DNA from: Acutalibacter muris
GTDB lineage: Bacteria > Bacillota > Clostridia > Oscillospirales > Acutalibacteraceae
NCBI RefSeq assembly: GCF_002201475.1
Contig: NZ_CP021422.1
Coordinates: 2,666,001 to 2,730,000, forward strand
DNA length: 64,000 nucleotides
Reading direction: 5' to 3'
Shown here: one piece after another, positions 1-8,257 of the stretch
Numbering within the stretch: the stretch's first letter is position 1
Layout of the letters: each line of letters starts with the position of its first letter
The notes under the pieces: generated by a model
Databases searched by the model: none
What the model was told of the DNA's origin: nothing
Seen by the model: only the letters and a program-made list of their open reading frames with translations
Made by a program: the position numbers and the translations under genes

Positions 1-333
1 GGCCTCGGACGCGCTGTGGAAAACTGTATAGCGGTTCTGCACACGCTCCACCGTTTTCCTGGCCCGGTCAAAGAGCTCCGCCGGATAGTTCTCCGCAAGC
101 TTCGACAGGGGCACGCCCTGAAGGCCCATTTCAGAAAGCATCTTCTCGCGCTTGATATCCATGCCCCGAAGGGTCATGCTAAAGACCTGTTCCTTCTTCA
201 TCAGGCTCTCCACCGTGACAAGATCGCCGACGCGGGCCGCTTTATTCTTCGCCTTGGTGACCTCGGCCATCTGTTCAAGGGTATCGGCCAGTTCCTCAAG
301 GTATTGCAGGTAGTCCTCATAAACCTGGCTCAA
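1..333 (-). CDS. flgN: FlgN-like flagellar chaperone (3' end outside window)
   Basis: Only the first 111 codons are inside the window; the gene runs off the left edge. FlgN proteins are cytoplasmic chaperones for the hook-filament junction proteins FlgK and FlgL. The visible part is an alpha-helical, Glu/Lys-rich chain (YLEELADTLEQMAEVTK near the start) followed by a Leu-Ser-Lys-Leu segment, as expected for this small coiled-coil family. The start is a TTG placed 7 nt after a GGGGGAGG site that lies inside the last codons of flgM, so the two genes are probably coupled. The call rests mainly on position directly after flgM (flgM-flgN-flgK is the usual Firmicute order) and on helical character; sequence similarity in this family is weak. 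Confidence 0.7.
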   Translation of the reverse strand, partial: MSQVYEDYLQYLEELADTLEQMAEVTKAKNKAARVGDLVTVESLMKKEQVFSMTLRGMDIKREKMLSEMGLQGVPLSKLAENYPAELFDRARKTVERVQNRYTVFHSASEA

Positions 334-335
334 GC

Positions 336-644
336 TCAGACCTCCCCCATCAGCAGAAGCTTTTTGGCAATACTTCTCGCATCCACCTGGTACTGGCCGC
401 TCTGCACCTCCTGACGAAGGGCGTTCAGCGTGCCGGTGGTGGTGGCCGTGCGCACCTCCTGTGAGAGCTTCCCCTGCAGCTCCATCTTCATGGGGTCCTC
501 GCCCTCCCGGGTGGACAGGGTCACCTGGTCAAACTTCTCGGCAGAGGGGCCGGGCTTGACGGGGCTGCCGCCATAGCTGCGGGGCTGGTTCACCCTCCTG
601 GAGCCGGCGGGACTGATGGGGTTGATATTGGACATATTGATCAT
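336..644 (-). CDS. flgM: Anti-sigma-28 factor FlgM
   Basis: FlgM binds the flagellar sigma factor (sigma-D/sigma-28) and holds it inactive until it is exported through the finished hook-basal body. The 102-aa length fits the family. The N-terminal third is disordered and Pro/Ser/Arg-rich. The C-terminal half carries the sigma-binding helices, including the typical run LRQEVQSGQYQVDA followed by RSIAKKLL. The start has GAGGG 7 nt upstream. It is followed at once by flgN and lies downstream of cheB. A sigma-D-like promoter lies about 50 bp upstream, which fits the known self-controlled expression of flgM. Confidence 0.93.
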   Translation of the reverse strand: MINMSNINPISPAGSRRVNQPRSYGGSPVKPGPSAEKFDQVTLSTREGEDPMKMELQGKLSQEVRTATTTGTLNALRQEVQSGQYQVDARSIAKKLLLMGEV

Positions 645-698
645 TTGACATCCCTCTTTTCTGGTTGGGGGGTATGGTTTTCGATTCCTCTAAATAAA

Positions 699-725
699 AT
701 ATCGGATGAGCCCCGGAAAAATTAA
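699..725 (-). promoter_or_regulatory. Sigma-D (sigma-28) type promoter of flgM
   Basis: On the minus strand, TTAA (722-725), 15 bp, then TCCGATAT (699-706). This fits the flagellar consensus TAAA-N15-GCCGATAT with one change in each element. It is the only such site seen in the flgM upstream gap, and its target is the regulator of the matching sigma factor. The -10 box also forms one arm of a hairpin (see the entry at 699-740). Confidence 0.7.
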
Positions 726-740
726 GGGGTCCTCCGATAT
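699..740 (-). terminator. Hairpin between cheB and flgM overlapping the flgM promoter
   Basis: Inverted repeat ATATCGGA/TCCGATAT (699-706 with 733-740), continued by CCCC/GGGG (711-714 with 726-729) around an 11-nt loop. On the minus strand the second arm runs into TTTTATTTA, so it can act as terminator of the che transcript. Confidence 0.55.
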
Positions 741-800
741 TTCTTCAACTTTATTTATTCTATATATTGTGGTCCGGCTGCTTCAGCCTCAATTTTTGGC

Positions 801-1847
801 TTACTTGCCGGCCTGAAGGCTTCTTAGCAGCACGCCTGCCACACGCTCTATGCTGGCCTGCTCGCACACCGCGCCCTTTTCATAGGCCACGCCGGGCATA
901 CCGTATACCACGCAGGACTCCTTATCCTGGCCGATAGTGTAAGCCCCCCGCCGCCGCATACGCAGGAGCCCCTCGGCCCCGTCGGCGCCCATGCCCGTAA
1001 GGATTATGCCCATCATCTTGCAGTGCACGTTTTCCGCCATGGACATAAACAGCGCGTCCACCGAGGGCCTGTGGCCGCTGACCTTCTCCCCGGGCGTGCA
1101 GGAGACGTAGTATTCCCCGGCCGGGTTGCGGTTTATCCGGCACTGTAAGTCCGCCGGGGCCACAAGGGCCAGACCCTTGTGCAGCTTGTCGCCGTTCACG
1201 GCCTCCCGCACCTCCATCTGGCACAGGCGGTCCAGCCGCTCGGCGTACATCTTTGTGAACCCCGGTGGCATATGCTGCACTATCACCATGGCCGGGATAT
1301 CCGCGGGCAGGCGCTTCATCACCTCGAGGGTGGCCTCTGTGCCGCCGGTGGAGGCTCCAAGGCCGATTATGTACTGCTGTGACCCCCTTATGGGCCCAAC
1401 CGTCGCCGGCACGGGCAGCTCCGGCACAGCCACCGCTCCCACCTTGGCCGGACGGCGCACCTTTGCGTGGGAGGCCTCTATCACCGCCTCGGTAAGGGAG
1501 CGCACGAACTCGTCCCGGCTCTGCACGCCGTCGGGCTTGCGCACAAAGCCCACCGCCCCCGCGTGCAGTGCGTCAAAGACCCGAAGGTTCAGCGACGACG
1601 CAAGCACCACCGGCAGCGGGTGCTGGGGCAGTATCTTCTTTAAAAACTCAATGCCCGTTATACCCGGCATCTGCACATCGCAGGTCATAACGTCCGGGTT
1701 CAGGGACTTTAGCTTATTCTCCGCGTCTATAGCGTTGATGGCGTAGCCCGCCACCTCGATGCGCGGGTCCTTTGCAAGGCCCTCCATAATGATCTTCCTG
1801 GCGATGATGGAGTCGTCCACCACCAGGACCCTTATCTTATTTGCCAA
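801..1847 (-). CDS. cheB: Chemotaxis response regulator protein-glutamate methylesterase CheB
   Basis: CheB removes methyl groups from (and deamidates) chemoreceptors when phosphorylated by CheA, giving adaptation. Residues 5-125 are a receiver domain with the acidic pair D11/D12, phosphorylated D57 (in CDVQMP) and K104 (in VRKP). A short linker leads to the methylesterase domain from about residue 158. Its catalytic triad is visible: S166 in GASTGG, H192 in QHMPPG and D289 in GMGADG. Length (348 aa) is normal. The start is a TTG with GGGGGGAAA upstream. It is the last gene of cheA-cheW-cheR-cheB on this strand and follows cheR by 43 bp. Confidence 0.97.
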   Translation of the reverse strand: MANKIRVLVVDDSIIARKIIMEGLAKDPRIEVAGYAINAIDAENKLKSLNPDVMTCDVQMPGITGIEFLKKILPQHPLPVVLASSLNLRVFDALHAGAVGFVRKPDGVQSRDEFVRSLTEAVIEASHAKVRRPAKVGAVAVPELPVPATVGPIRGSQQYIIGLGASTGGTEATLEVMKRLPADIPAMVIVQHMPPGFTKMYAERLDRLCQMEVREAVNGDKLHKGLALVAPADLQCRINRNPAGEYYVSCTPGEKVSGHRPSVDALFMSMAENVHCKMMGIILTGMGADGAEGLLRMRRRGAYTIGQDKESCVVYGMPGVAYEKGAVCEQASIERVAGVLLRSLQAGK

Positions 1848-1890
1848 CTTCTTTCCCCCCTGTGATTCTTGAAAAATCGCGCCCGGTCCT

Positions 1891-2733
1891 TCAGCGCTTC
1901 TGGAATATAGAGGTCGCCACCCGGGTATAGGGCGTGTCAGGCGGCAGGTTCTCAGCCTTGCTGATGATCAGATACCCCCCGGGCACTGTGGCGTCGAACA
2001 TTCTCCGGGCAAGGGCCGACTTGGTTGGCTGGTCGAAATAGATCATCACATTCCGGCAGAAGATCACGTCGAACTTCCTTTTAAAATGTATGGGGTCCAT
2101 AAGGTTGAACTGCTTAAAGATGACGTTCTGCTTTATCTTTGGCGCCACCTCGAACATCTTGCCGCCGACGGGCTTAAAATAGTTCTTTCTCCACTGGGGA
2201 GGTATGGTGTCCGGCAGCTCGTATATCCCCTTCTTGGCCTTATTGAGGGCGTCCACGGAGATGTCCGAAGCGAGCATTCTGGTGTCCCAGGCCGAGGCCT
2301 GGCCGCCCAGGTGGTCCATTATGTACATGGAGACATTGTACGGCTCCTCCCCCGAGGAGCAGGCCGCGCTCCAGATGGACAGGCACTTGTCCCTCTGGTG
2401 CCTGCGCACTATATCCGGGAGTATGGTGCTGGTGAAATAGTCAAAGGACTCCACCTCCCGCATGAAATAGGTATAGTTGGTGGTAAGCCGGGAGAGCAGC
2501 TGGTTTATGTCGTCCCCGGAGCCCTTTTTCAGCAGATAGTCCACATACTCGGTGAAGCTGTTATAGCCCATGCCCTTCACCGTGCTGGAAAGCCTGCTTG
2601 TAACCAGTTGGCGCTTCTGGTGCAAATCTATGCCGTATTTGCTCTGCACAAAGCTCACAAGCCGGTTAAAGTCTTTGTCCGTGATCACCATGGAGGTTGC
2701 GGCGGCCGCGGACGTCTTATTACTGGTGTCCAT
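1891..2733 (-). CDS. cheR: Chemotaxis protein-glutamate O-methyltransferase CheR
   Basis: CheR adds methyl groups from S-adenosylmethionine to receptor glutamates, opposing CheB. The N-terminal all-helical domain (residues about 18-80) is followed by TTNYTYFMRE (84-93) and the SAM-binding motif SAACSSGEEPY (122-132). The late motif FCRNVMIYF, typical of the Rossmann domain, lies near residues 226-234. Length 280 aa is normal. Its start lies inside the 3' end of cheW (14-bp overlap) without a clear Shine-Dalgarno, so translation is probably coupled to cheW. Confidence 0.97.
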   Translation of the reverse strand: MDTSNKTSAAAATSMVITDKDFNRLVSFVQSKYGIDLHQKRQLVTSRLSSTVKGMGYNSFTEYVDYLLKKGSGDDINQLLSRLTTNYTYFMREVESFDYFTSTILPDIVRRHQRDKCLSIWSAACSSGEEPYNVSMYIMDHLGGQASAWDTRMLASDISVDALNKAKKGIYELPDTIPPQWRKNYFKPVGGKMFEVAPKIKQNVIFKQFNLMDPIHFKRKFDVIFCRNVMIYFDQPTKSALARRMFDATVPGGYLIISKAENLPPDTPYTRVATSIFQKR

Positions 2734-3217
2734 ACAGCAGCTGGGTGCAGTCCAGCACCATAAGTGTTTTCTTGCCGCCGGGCAGGCTGTACATACCCGT
2801 CACCATCTTCTGGGCAGTCATGTCGCTCTGGTGGGGCACGGGCAGGATATGGTTCTTCTGGATGTCAATGGTCTGATCCACCTCGTCCACCATGATCCCA
2901 ATCTGGGTTCCCTCCATATCCAGAATAACCGTGCAGAACTTATCCTCCGGCATACAGCCCGTCATCAGCCTGAAATCCACGATGGGCACAATACCGCCGC
3001 GCAGGTTCATGACCCCCCTTATGTCCGGGGGCAGCATTGGCAGCCAGGTGATGGAGGTCTCCCACTGGGTGAGCATCTCCTTTACATACTTGGTGTCAAC
3101 ACCGTAGTAAATACCGCCGGAGAGGAAAATCAGATACTTGTCGGTCTCGACCTCCACAAGATCCTCGCCCAGGGCCAGCGTGGCTGCGTCTGTTGTCATT
3201 TCAGTCATATTCTCCAT
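2720..3217 (-). CDS. cheW: Chemotaxis adaptor protein CheW
   Basis: CheW links chemoreceptors to the CheA kinase in the membrane-bound signalling array. The whole chain is one CheW/SH3-like beta-barrel fold: KYLIFLSGGIYYGVDTKYVKEML, then IRGVMNLRGGIVPIVDFR, and a closing ILDMEGTQIGIMVDEVD segment. I chose the ATG at 3217 because GGAAAGGA lies 10 nt upstream; a TTG three codons earlier would be too close to that site. It has its own sigma-A-like promoter in the 105-bp gap behind cheA and overlaps cheR. Confidence 0.95.
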   Translation of the reverse strand: MENMTEMTTDAATLALGEDLVEVETDKYLIFLSGGIYYGVDTKYVKEMLTQWETSITWLPMLPPDIRGVMNLRGGIVPIVDFRLMTGCMPEDKFCTVILDMEGTQIGIMVDEVDQTIDIQKNHILPVPHQSDMTAQKMVTGMYSLPGGKKTLMVLDCTQLLYGHQ

Positions 3218-3282
3218 ACAGCGCAAATCCTTTCCTATTGCTTTTATGTCTTGCTAATTTTATACTAAAAGGCACCGTACTT

Positions 3283-3311
3283 ATTATATCAAACGACTTC
3301 GGCGTTTGCAA
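3283..3311 (-). promoter_or_regulatory. Sigma-A-type promoter upstream of cheW
   Basis: Minus strand TTGCAA (3306-3311), 17 bp, TATAAT (3283-3288). It would allow cheW-cheR-cheB to be transcribed independently of cheA. Confidence 0.65.
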
Positions 3312-3322
3312 CCCCAAAGTCC

Positions 3323-5401
3323 TCAGCCCTCCTGAGAGGCGGCGTAAATGCTGGCCACGTCCAGTATGATGCTGATGTCGCCGTTGCCAAGGATTGTACA
3401 GCCGGTAACGCCGTAATTCCTGATGCCATAGTTGTTCACATAGTCCGGCAGGGGCTTCACCACCACCTGCTGCTCCCCTATGAGCTTATCCACGAACAGG
3501 CAGAAGGAGTTGTCGCCCGACTCCACCCAGAGGATGATGCCGTCGCCTATCTCGTCGTAGCCCTTCTCCATCTGGTAGAACTCCTTGGCCCGCACCACCG
3601 AGTAGAAATTGTCCATGACCCGGAGCATCTCGCCCTTGGTGGCGTCGTGTATCACATCGCCGCTATCCATCTTTACGATGGAGCGGATATTGTTGATGGG
3701 CACCGTGAACACCGAGTCGCCCACAGAGACCTCCATTCCGTCCATAATGGCCATGGTAAGGGGTATCTTCAGGGTGGTGGTCATGCCGAAGCCCTTCTCG
3801 CTGGTAATGGTGACCGTGCCGCCCACGCTCTCCACGTTGGACTTCACCACGTCCATGCCCACGCCGCGCCCCGAGTATTCGGTGACCTCGGTGTTGGTGG
3901 AGAAGCCAGGCATCAGAAGGAAGTTGAGTATGTCCTTGTGGGAGTATTCCATGCCCGGCACCGCCAGCCCCTGGCGCAGGGCCTTGCCCAGAATCGCGTC
4001 ATCGTCGGCTCCCTGGCCGTCGTCAATGACTTCTATAATGACCTCGCTGCCGGTGTGGCGGGCGGAAAGGGTTATCCTGCCCACCGGGTCCTTGCCGGCG
4101 TCTATGCGGTCCTGGACGTTCTCCTCGATGCCGTGGTCCATGGAGTTGCGGACAATGTGCATCAGCGGGTCGCCGATGCTGTCCACTATTGTCTTGTCTA
4201 TCTCGGTCTCCTCGCCCTCAAGGACCAGGTTCACCTCCTTGCCCAGCTTCTTGCTCATGTCCCGGACAATACGGCGCATCTTCTGGAAGGTGGCGGAGAC
4301 GGACACCATCCGAAGGGACATGGACACGTCCTGAAGCTGGTCGGTAAGGCTGCGAAGCTGCCTTGCGGCGCTGGTGAAGTTATCAAGCTTTAAGCCCTCC
4401 AGGTCCGGGGAGGCCGTGACCATGGACTCGGTGATGACTATCTCCCCCACCACCGCGTTCAGCTCGTCGAGCTTTGAGAGGTTCACGCTGATAAGGCTCT
4501 CCTTCTGGCTCTTCTGGTTATTGTTATTCCCCTGCTGGGCGGCCTGCTGGGGGGCGGCGGGCGCGCTCTGCTGGGCGGCGGCCTGCTGGGGGGCAGGCTC
4601 TGCGGGCTTCGGAGCTGGGGCCTCCGGGGCCTCGGGCTCCTCATACTCGAACAGGTTATAGTTGCCTATAGAGCCCGCGTCCTTCACCACGGCCAGGGCC
4701 TTCTGCCGAAGCTCGTCGGTAAGGAAGCGCAGGGAGAAGCCCTCGTCCACCACTATGGCCGCAGTCTCCGCGTTGCTGTCCACGTCCGCCGGGTAGTAGT
4801 CAAAGTCGTTCTCGCTGTCCATTGTGTCCTTCACGGCGCTTGCCAGCATAAAGGCCCGCAGGTTTTCCATGCCCGCGCCCTCGTCGAAGAACACCTGTAT
4901 TCCAAAGGGGAACTGGCTGCTGCCGTGGCTCTCCGGGCCCTCGGCCTCCTGGGCCCCGGGCTGGGCGGCAGCTTCGGCCGGCTCCTCTTCCTCCTGCTTG
5001 CCCTGAATTTTATTTGAAAAGCTATTAATATTCGCCATTATGTTGTCGATATCATCTGTGAGGCTTTCTCCGTTCTCCAGCTTCTCCACCTCGGCCTTGA
5101 AGTAATCGATGGCCTGGAAGATAAGGTCAAAGAGTTCGGGCCTTAGGTCCTCCGCCACGGCCTCCATGCCCTTGTCCCGGATTATGAAGAACATATCCTC
5201 AATGCGGTGGGCGACCGTCATAAGGTTGTCGAACTCCATCATTGCCGAAGAGCCCTTTATAGTGTGCATAATACGGAATATCTCGTTCACGTCCTCCTGG
5301 GAGAAGGTCTTGCGATCCTCCGCGCCCAGCACCATCTCGTCAAGTGATTCCAAAAGCGTGTTCATCTCATAGAGATAGGCTTCCATCATATCGTTGGCCA
5401 T
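3323..5401 (-). CDS. cheA: Chemotaxis sensor histidine kinase CheA
   Basis: CheA autophosphorylates in response to receptor signals and passes phosphate to CheY and CheB. Domains in order: Hpt domain (residues 1-115) with the phosphorylated H46 in HTIKGSS; a middle acidic region with a P2-like domain and an Ala/Pro/Gln-rich linker (about 140-290); a dimerisation helix pair (about 300-370); a HATPase_c domain with IVRNSMDHGIE (N box), EVIDDGQGAD (G1) and YSGRGVGMDVVK (G2); and a C-terminal CheW-like domain. Length 692 aa is typical. The start has AAGGTGG upstream. First gene of the che operon, divergent from the FliK-like gene. Confidence 0.97.
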   Translation of the reverse strand: MANDMMEAYLYEMNTLLESLDEMVLGAEDRKTFSQEDVNEIFRIMHTIKGSSAMMEFDNLMTVAHRIEDMFFIIRDKGMEAVAEDLRPELFDLIFQAIDYFKAEVEKLENGESLTDDIDNIMANINSFSNKIQGKQEEEEPAEAAAQPGAQEAEGPESHGSSQFPFGIQVFFDEGAGMENLRAFMLASAVKDTMDSENDFDYYPADVDSNAETAAIVVDEGFSLRFLTDELRQKALAVVKDAGSIGNYNLFEYEEPEAPEAPAPKPAEPAPQQAAAQQSAPAAPQQAAQQGNNNNQKSQKESLISVNLSKLDELNAVVGEIVITESMVTASPDLEGLKLDNFTSAARQLRSLTDQLQDVSMSLRMVSVSATFQKMRRIVRDMSKKLGKEVNLVLEGEETEIDKTIVDSIGDPLMHIVRNSMDHGIEENVQDRIDAGKDPVGRITLSARHTGSEVIIEVIDDGQGADDDAILGKALRQGLAVPGMEYSHKDILNFLLMPGFSTNTEVTEYSGRGVGMDVVKSNVESVGGTVTITSEKGFGMTTTLKIPLTMAIMDGMEVSVGDSVFTVPINNIRSIVKMDSGDVIHDATKGEMLRVMDNFYSVVRAKEFYQMEKGYDEIGDGIILWVESGDNSFCLFVDKLIGEQQVVVKPLPDYVNNYGIRNYGVTGCTILGNGDISIILDVASIYAASQEG

Positions 5402-5457
5402 ACCGTTTCCACCTTTTCTGCATAGATTGCCGGGCGCCTATCTGCCCCAGCCCCTTT

Positions 5458-5487
5458 ATTATAGCACAGGCCCGCACAAAAACGCAA
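5458..5487 (-). promoter_or_regulatory. Sigma-A-type promoter of the che operon
   Basis: Minus strand TTGCGT (5482-5487), 18 bp, TATAAT (5458-5463), about 55 bp upstream of the cheA start. Confidence 0.6.
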
Positions 5488-5547
5488 GCCCTCTGGATTA
5501 GTATTCGGCCGTGCAAATTAAAAAATAATAGATACTGCGGTTTATTC

Positions 5548-5576
5548 TTGCCTTTTGGCAGATTTTATTATAAAAT
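5548..5576 (+). promoter_or_regulatory. Sigma-A-type promoter of the FliK-like/FlhB-like/PilZ operon
   Basis: TTGCCT (5548-5553), 17 bp, TAAAAT (5571-5576), ending 62 bp before the ATG at 5639. It diverges from the cheA promoter. Confidence 0.6.
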
Positions 5577-5638
5577 AGAGAGGCCACCACTAAATATCCA
5601 CTTAACTTTCATATTATAGAAACACAGGAGCAGATAAT

Positions 5639-7063
5639 ATGCCTGAGATCTTGCGTCCTACAAATCCCGTCCCGGGGTATGACAACGTATCTGGGCGGCA
5701 GCCCATAAACCCCCAGGACCCAAACACGAATATACGCAATATAGTGGACCCCAACCGTGTCACCCGTGGGGACCAGCGCAGCGACCAGCAGCAGGCCGGG
5801 GACGCCTCCGTGTCCCATAGGGTGCGGTACGAGTCGAATTTCCTCACCTTTTTGCAGCGCATGGCAAACTCCCCGGACTCGGCCTCGGCCATGCTGCGTC
5901 TTTTGCAGGGCCAGGGGCTCCAGGTCTCGTCGGGCATTACGGCGGGGCTTGCGGAGGAGCTCCAGGCCTTTCTGGAGATGCTCAAGATGGACGAGGCGTC
6001 GCTTACGAAATTTCTCCAGAACCAGCTGCAGAGCGGCCAGCGCTTCGGCGGGGCCCTGTTCGCGGCTTTAAGGAACGCCTTCAACACCTCCCAGTCCGAG
6101 ATGTTCCGCACGGAGATACTCCAGTTTCTGCGCCAGTACAGCGACTGGTCCTCCACCGGGCACCTGGAGAGCCGTATGCTTCGCACCCTCTACGACATGA
6201 CCCGGTCCCTGCCCTCCCACTGGGCGAACCAGCTGACGGACCTGGCGGCGCTGATGGAAAACGGCATTGCCGCCCGGGACCGGCAGGGGAACCTGGACCT
6301 TTTGCGGGGCCAGGTGTTCCCCCTTATCTCGGACTATGTGCGCCGCACCCACGACCACGGCATGGCAAGAGGGCTTCTCTCTATGCTGACTTTGGACATA
6401 GTGCGCTATGAAAACGGCAGCGAGAGCTCCCTTATACAGGCCTTTCGGCACCTTGGGAACTATAATATCTTCAAGGCGGATCTGAACGGCCTTTCGGACG
6501 CGGATATCCTGCGGCTGCTCTCGGACACGGAATTCAGCAAGGCCTCGAAGTCGGACAATTTCACCCAGCGGTTTATAGACCTGGCCCAGCGCTCTCTTCA
6601 AGGCGAGGGGGGCACGGCGGCCCAGGATATATTCCGCAGCCTTATGAGCTCCATACTGATAAACGAGAGCGTATATATGCCCCTGCAGCACCTGATGCTG
6701 CCCTTCCGGTGGGAGGACAAGGCGGTGTTCTCCGAGATGTGGGTGGACCCGGACGCGGAGCACTCCGGGGGGCAGGAGGCCCCCGCCCCCCGGCTGCTGA
6801 TAAAGATGGACGTCGAGGGGGTGGGGCCCTTCGACCTGGTGATAGACGGCGCGGGGGGAAAGACCTCGCTTATGGTCTCCTGCCCCCAGGAGGTGGCGGT
6901 CTTCTCCGGGGATATCAGCCGGGACCTGACGGATATCCTCACAAGAAACGGCCTGTCCCCGGGAGACGTGCGGGTGTCGGCCATGAAGAAGCCCATAAAC
7001 ATTTCCGACGCGTTCCCAAATCTATTCCAAGAGGTGAAAAGCGGTGTCGACGTCAAGGTCTGA
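5639..7063 (+). CDS. FliK/YlqG-like flagellar hook-length-control-type protein
   Basis: 474 aa, no signal peptide, no membrane segment. The N-terminal 60 residues are Pro/Asn/Gln-rich and look disordered; the middle is long and helical. The last 100 residues (from PRLLIKMDVEGVGPFDLVI) have the alternating pattern of a FliK C-terminal domain, including a conserved-looking GLSPGDVRVS. In Bacillus the gene pair ylqG-ylqH has the same design: a FliK-like protein followed by a free FlhB C-terminal domain. The next gene here is exactly that, overlapping this one by 20 bp. A role in flagellar export or hook-length sensing is therefore likely but inferred. CAGGAG lies 8 nt before the start. Confidence 0.65.
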   Translation: MPEILRPTNPVPGYDNVSGRQPINPQDPNTNIRNIVDPNRVTRGDQRSDQQQAGDASVSHRVRYESNFLTFLQRMANSPDSASAMLRLLQGQGLQVSSGITAGLAEELQAFLEMLKMDEASLTKFLQNQLQSGQRFGGALFAALRNAFNTSQSEMFRTEILQFLRQYSDWSSTGHLESRMLRTLYDMTRSLPSHWANQLTDLAALMENGIAARDRQGNLDLLRGQVFPLISDYVRRTHDHGMARGLLSMLTLDIVRYENGSESSLIQAFRHLGNYNIFKADLNGLSDADILRLLSDTEFSKASKSDNFTQRFIDLAQRSLQGEGGTAAQDIFRSLMSSILINESVYMPLQHLMLPFRWEDKAVFSEMWVDPDAEHSGGQEAPAPRLLIKMDVEGVGPFDLVIDGAGGKTSLMVSCPQEVAVFSGDISRDLTDILTRNGLSPGDVRVSAMKKPINISDAFPNLFQEVKSGVDVKV

Positions 7064-7445
7064 TGAACCCCGGCCCACCCGCCAGCGGGCGGTGGCTTTG
7101 CAGTACGGCGTAAGCGATTCTGCGCCGGTGATAGTGGCCGCCGGCATGGGCCATCTGGCGGAAAAAATCCTGGACGTGGCCCAGGAAAACGGCGTGCCCA
7201 TATACGAGGACAACTCCCTTGCCACCATCCTGTCCCAGCTGAACCTTGGGCAGCAGATACCCGAGGAGCTGTACCGGGCGGTGGTGGAGATATACGTGTA
7301 CTTTTTAAACTTCGACTTTAACCGCCAGTCCCAGGGGCTCAGGCAGCTTCGCAGCCTGATACCGGGCGGGGGCCGTTCTCACCCGCAAGAGGAGTCCGGC
7401 GGAGAAACCGGCAGTCCCGGGGGCAGTAACCCCCCGGAGAATTAG
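7044..7445 (+). CDS. FlhB C-terminal-domain-like protein (YlqH family)
   Basis: 133 aa resembling only the cytoplasmic C-terminal domain of the flagellar export switch FlhB, without the membrane part. The matching core is APVIVAAGMGHLAEKILDVA, then GVPIYEDNSLATIL and IPEELYRAVVEIYVY. The NPTH autocleavage motif of full FlhB is absent (VSDSAPV stands there), as in YlqH-type proteins. The GTG start lies inside the end of the upstream FliK-like gene, with AGAGGTG 7 nt before it. The C-terminal 30 residues are Gly/Ser/Pro-rich and disordered. It probably works with the upstream protein in substrate switching or another export-associated function. Confidence 0.8.
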   Translation: MSTSRSDEPRPTRQRAVALQYGVSDSAPVIVAAGMGHLAEKILDVAQENGVPIYEDNSLATILSQLNLGQQIPEELYRAVVEIYVYFLNFDFNRQSQGLRQLRSLIPGGGRSHPQEESGGETGSPGGSNPPEN

Positions 7446-7456
7446 GAGGTCAACCC

Positions 7457-8089
7457 ATGTTGTTTTTTAAGAAAAAGGAGAAGGCGGCCAAAAACGCCAC
7501 CCTCTGCGTGCTGCTGGACAGCAACACCTCCCGGGTGCTGGCCCGGGGGTATCTGGAGGGGCCCGCCGACGGCCTTAATATGCAGATAAACGTCACCGAA
7601 GGGGACGCCATGGCCGTGGTCAGCACCGATCATGTACAGATAGTCCCCGCCGACGAGGAGATGAGCCCAAAGCTGGGCCATGTTATACACTATCAGGGCA
7701 CCCGTCTGGTGCTGGAGCCCCTTAGGGAGCTTGTGGGGAACACCGTGCGCGCCAACCTTAGGATGCCGGTGGACTTCGATACCTTTATCTATCCCACCGA
7801 CGGAACCCCCGGCCGCTGGCGGGCCCGGGGCAACGACCTGAGCTGCGGGGGCATAAGCTTCTATACCCAGGGCGTGTTCCAGGTGGGGGACATAATAGAG
7901 ATCGTGGTGCCCATCACCCGGGGCGGGCCGCTGCTTTTAGGCTGCGAGCTGCTGCGCACCAATGTGATGGACGACGGCTCCCGGTTCTACGCGGCAAAAT
8001 TCACCGAGGTCTTAAACGAGCAGGAGAGTATGCTAAGAGAGGCCGTTTTCAACGTGCAGCTGAAAAGCATACAGCGCTCAAGGCGGTAA
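7457..8089 (+). CDS. PilZ-domain c-di-GMP-binding protein (YcgR-like)
   Basis: 210 aa in two parts: an N-terminal YcgR-N-type beta domain (residues about 10-90) and a C-terminal PilZ domain. The PilZ signature is intact: RANLR (R98 to R102, the RxxxR switch) and NDLSCGG (D127-x-S129 then G131), which bind cyclic-di-GMP. Proteins of this kind slow or brake the flagellar motor, or control matrix production. It is 11 bp downstream of the FlhB-like gene with AGGAGG before the start, which favours a motility role. No membrane segment. Confidence 0.9.
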   Translation: MLFFKKKEKAAKNATLCVLLDSNTSRVLARGYLEGPADGLNMQINVTEGDAMAVVSTDHVQIVPADEEMSPKLGHVIHYQGTRLVLEPLRELVGNTVRANLRMPVDFDTFIYPTDGTPGRWRARGNDLSCGGISFYTQGVFQVGDIIEIVVPITRGGPLLLGCELLRTNVMDDGSRFYAAKFTEVLNEQESMLREAVFNVQLKSIQRSRR

Positions 8090-8128
8090 GCGGGGCCCTG
8101 GAAATTTTCGGTAAATATGCAAAACCTG

Positions 8129-8157
8129 TTGCATTATCTTAAATAATGGAATAAAAT
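8129..8157 (+). promoter_or_regulatory. Sigma-A-type promoter of the SLH surface-protein gene
   Basis: TTGCAT (8129-8134), 17 bp, TAAAAT (8152-8157), leaving a leader of about 95 nt before the ATG at 8258. Confidence 0.6.
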
Positions 8158-8257
8158 CCAATTATAAGGTTATTTCGGAGAGGAGGGGGAGGCCCATACC
8201 CTGGAGGTCCGTTCGGTCTGAATAAATTTCTGATGATTTATAGAGAAAGGGAAAAAA

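Noticed and set aside
8090..8257. Possible c-di-GMP riboswitch between the PilZ and SLH genes
   Set aside because: The leader is short and lacks the paired stems and conserved bases of either GEMM class; it reads as a plain promoter and leader.
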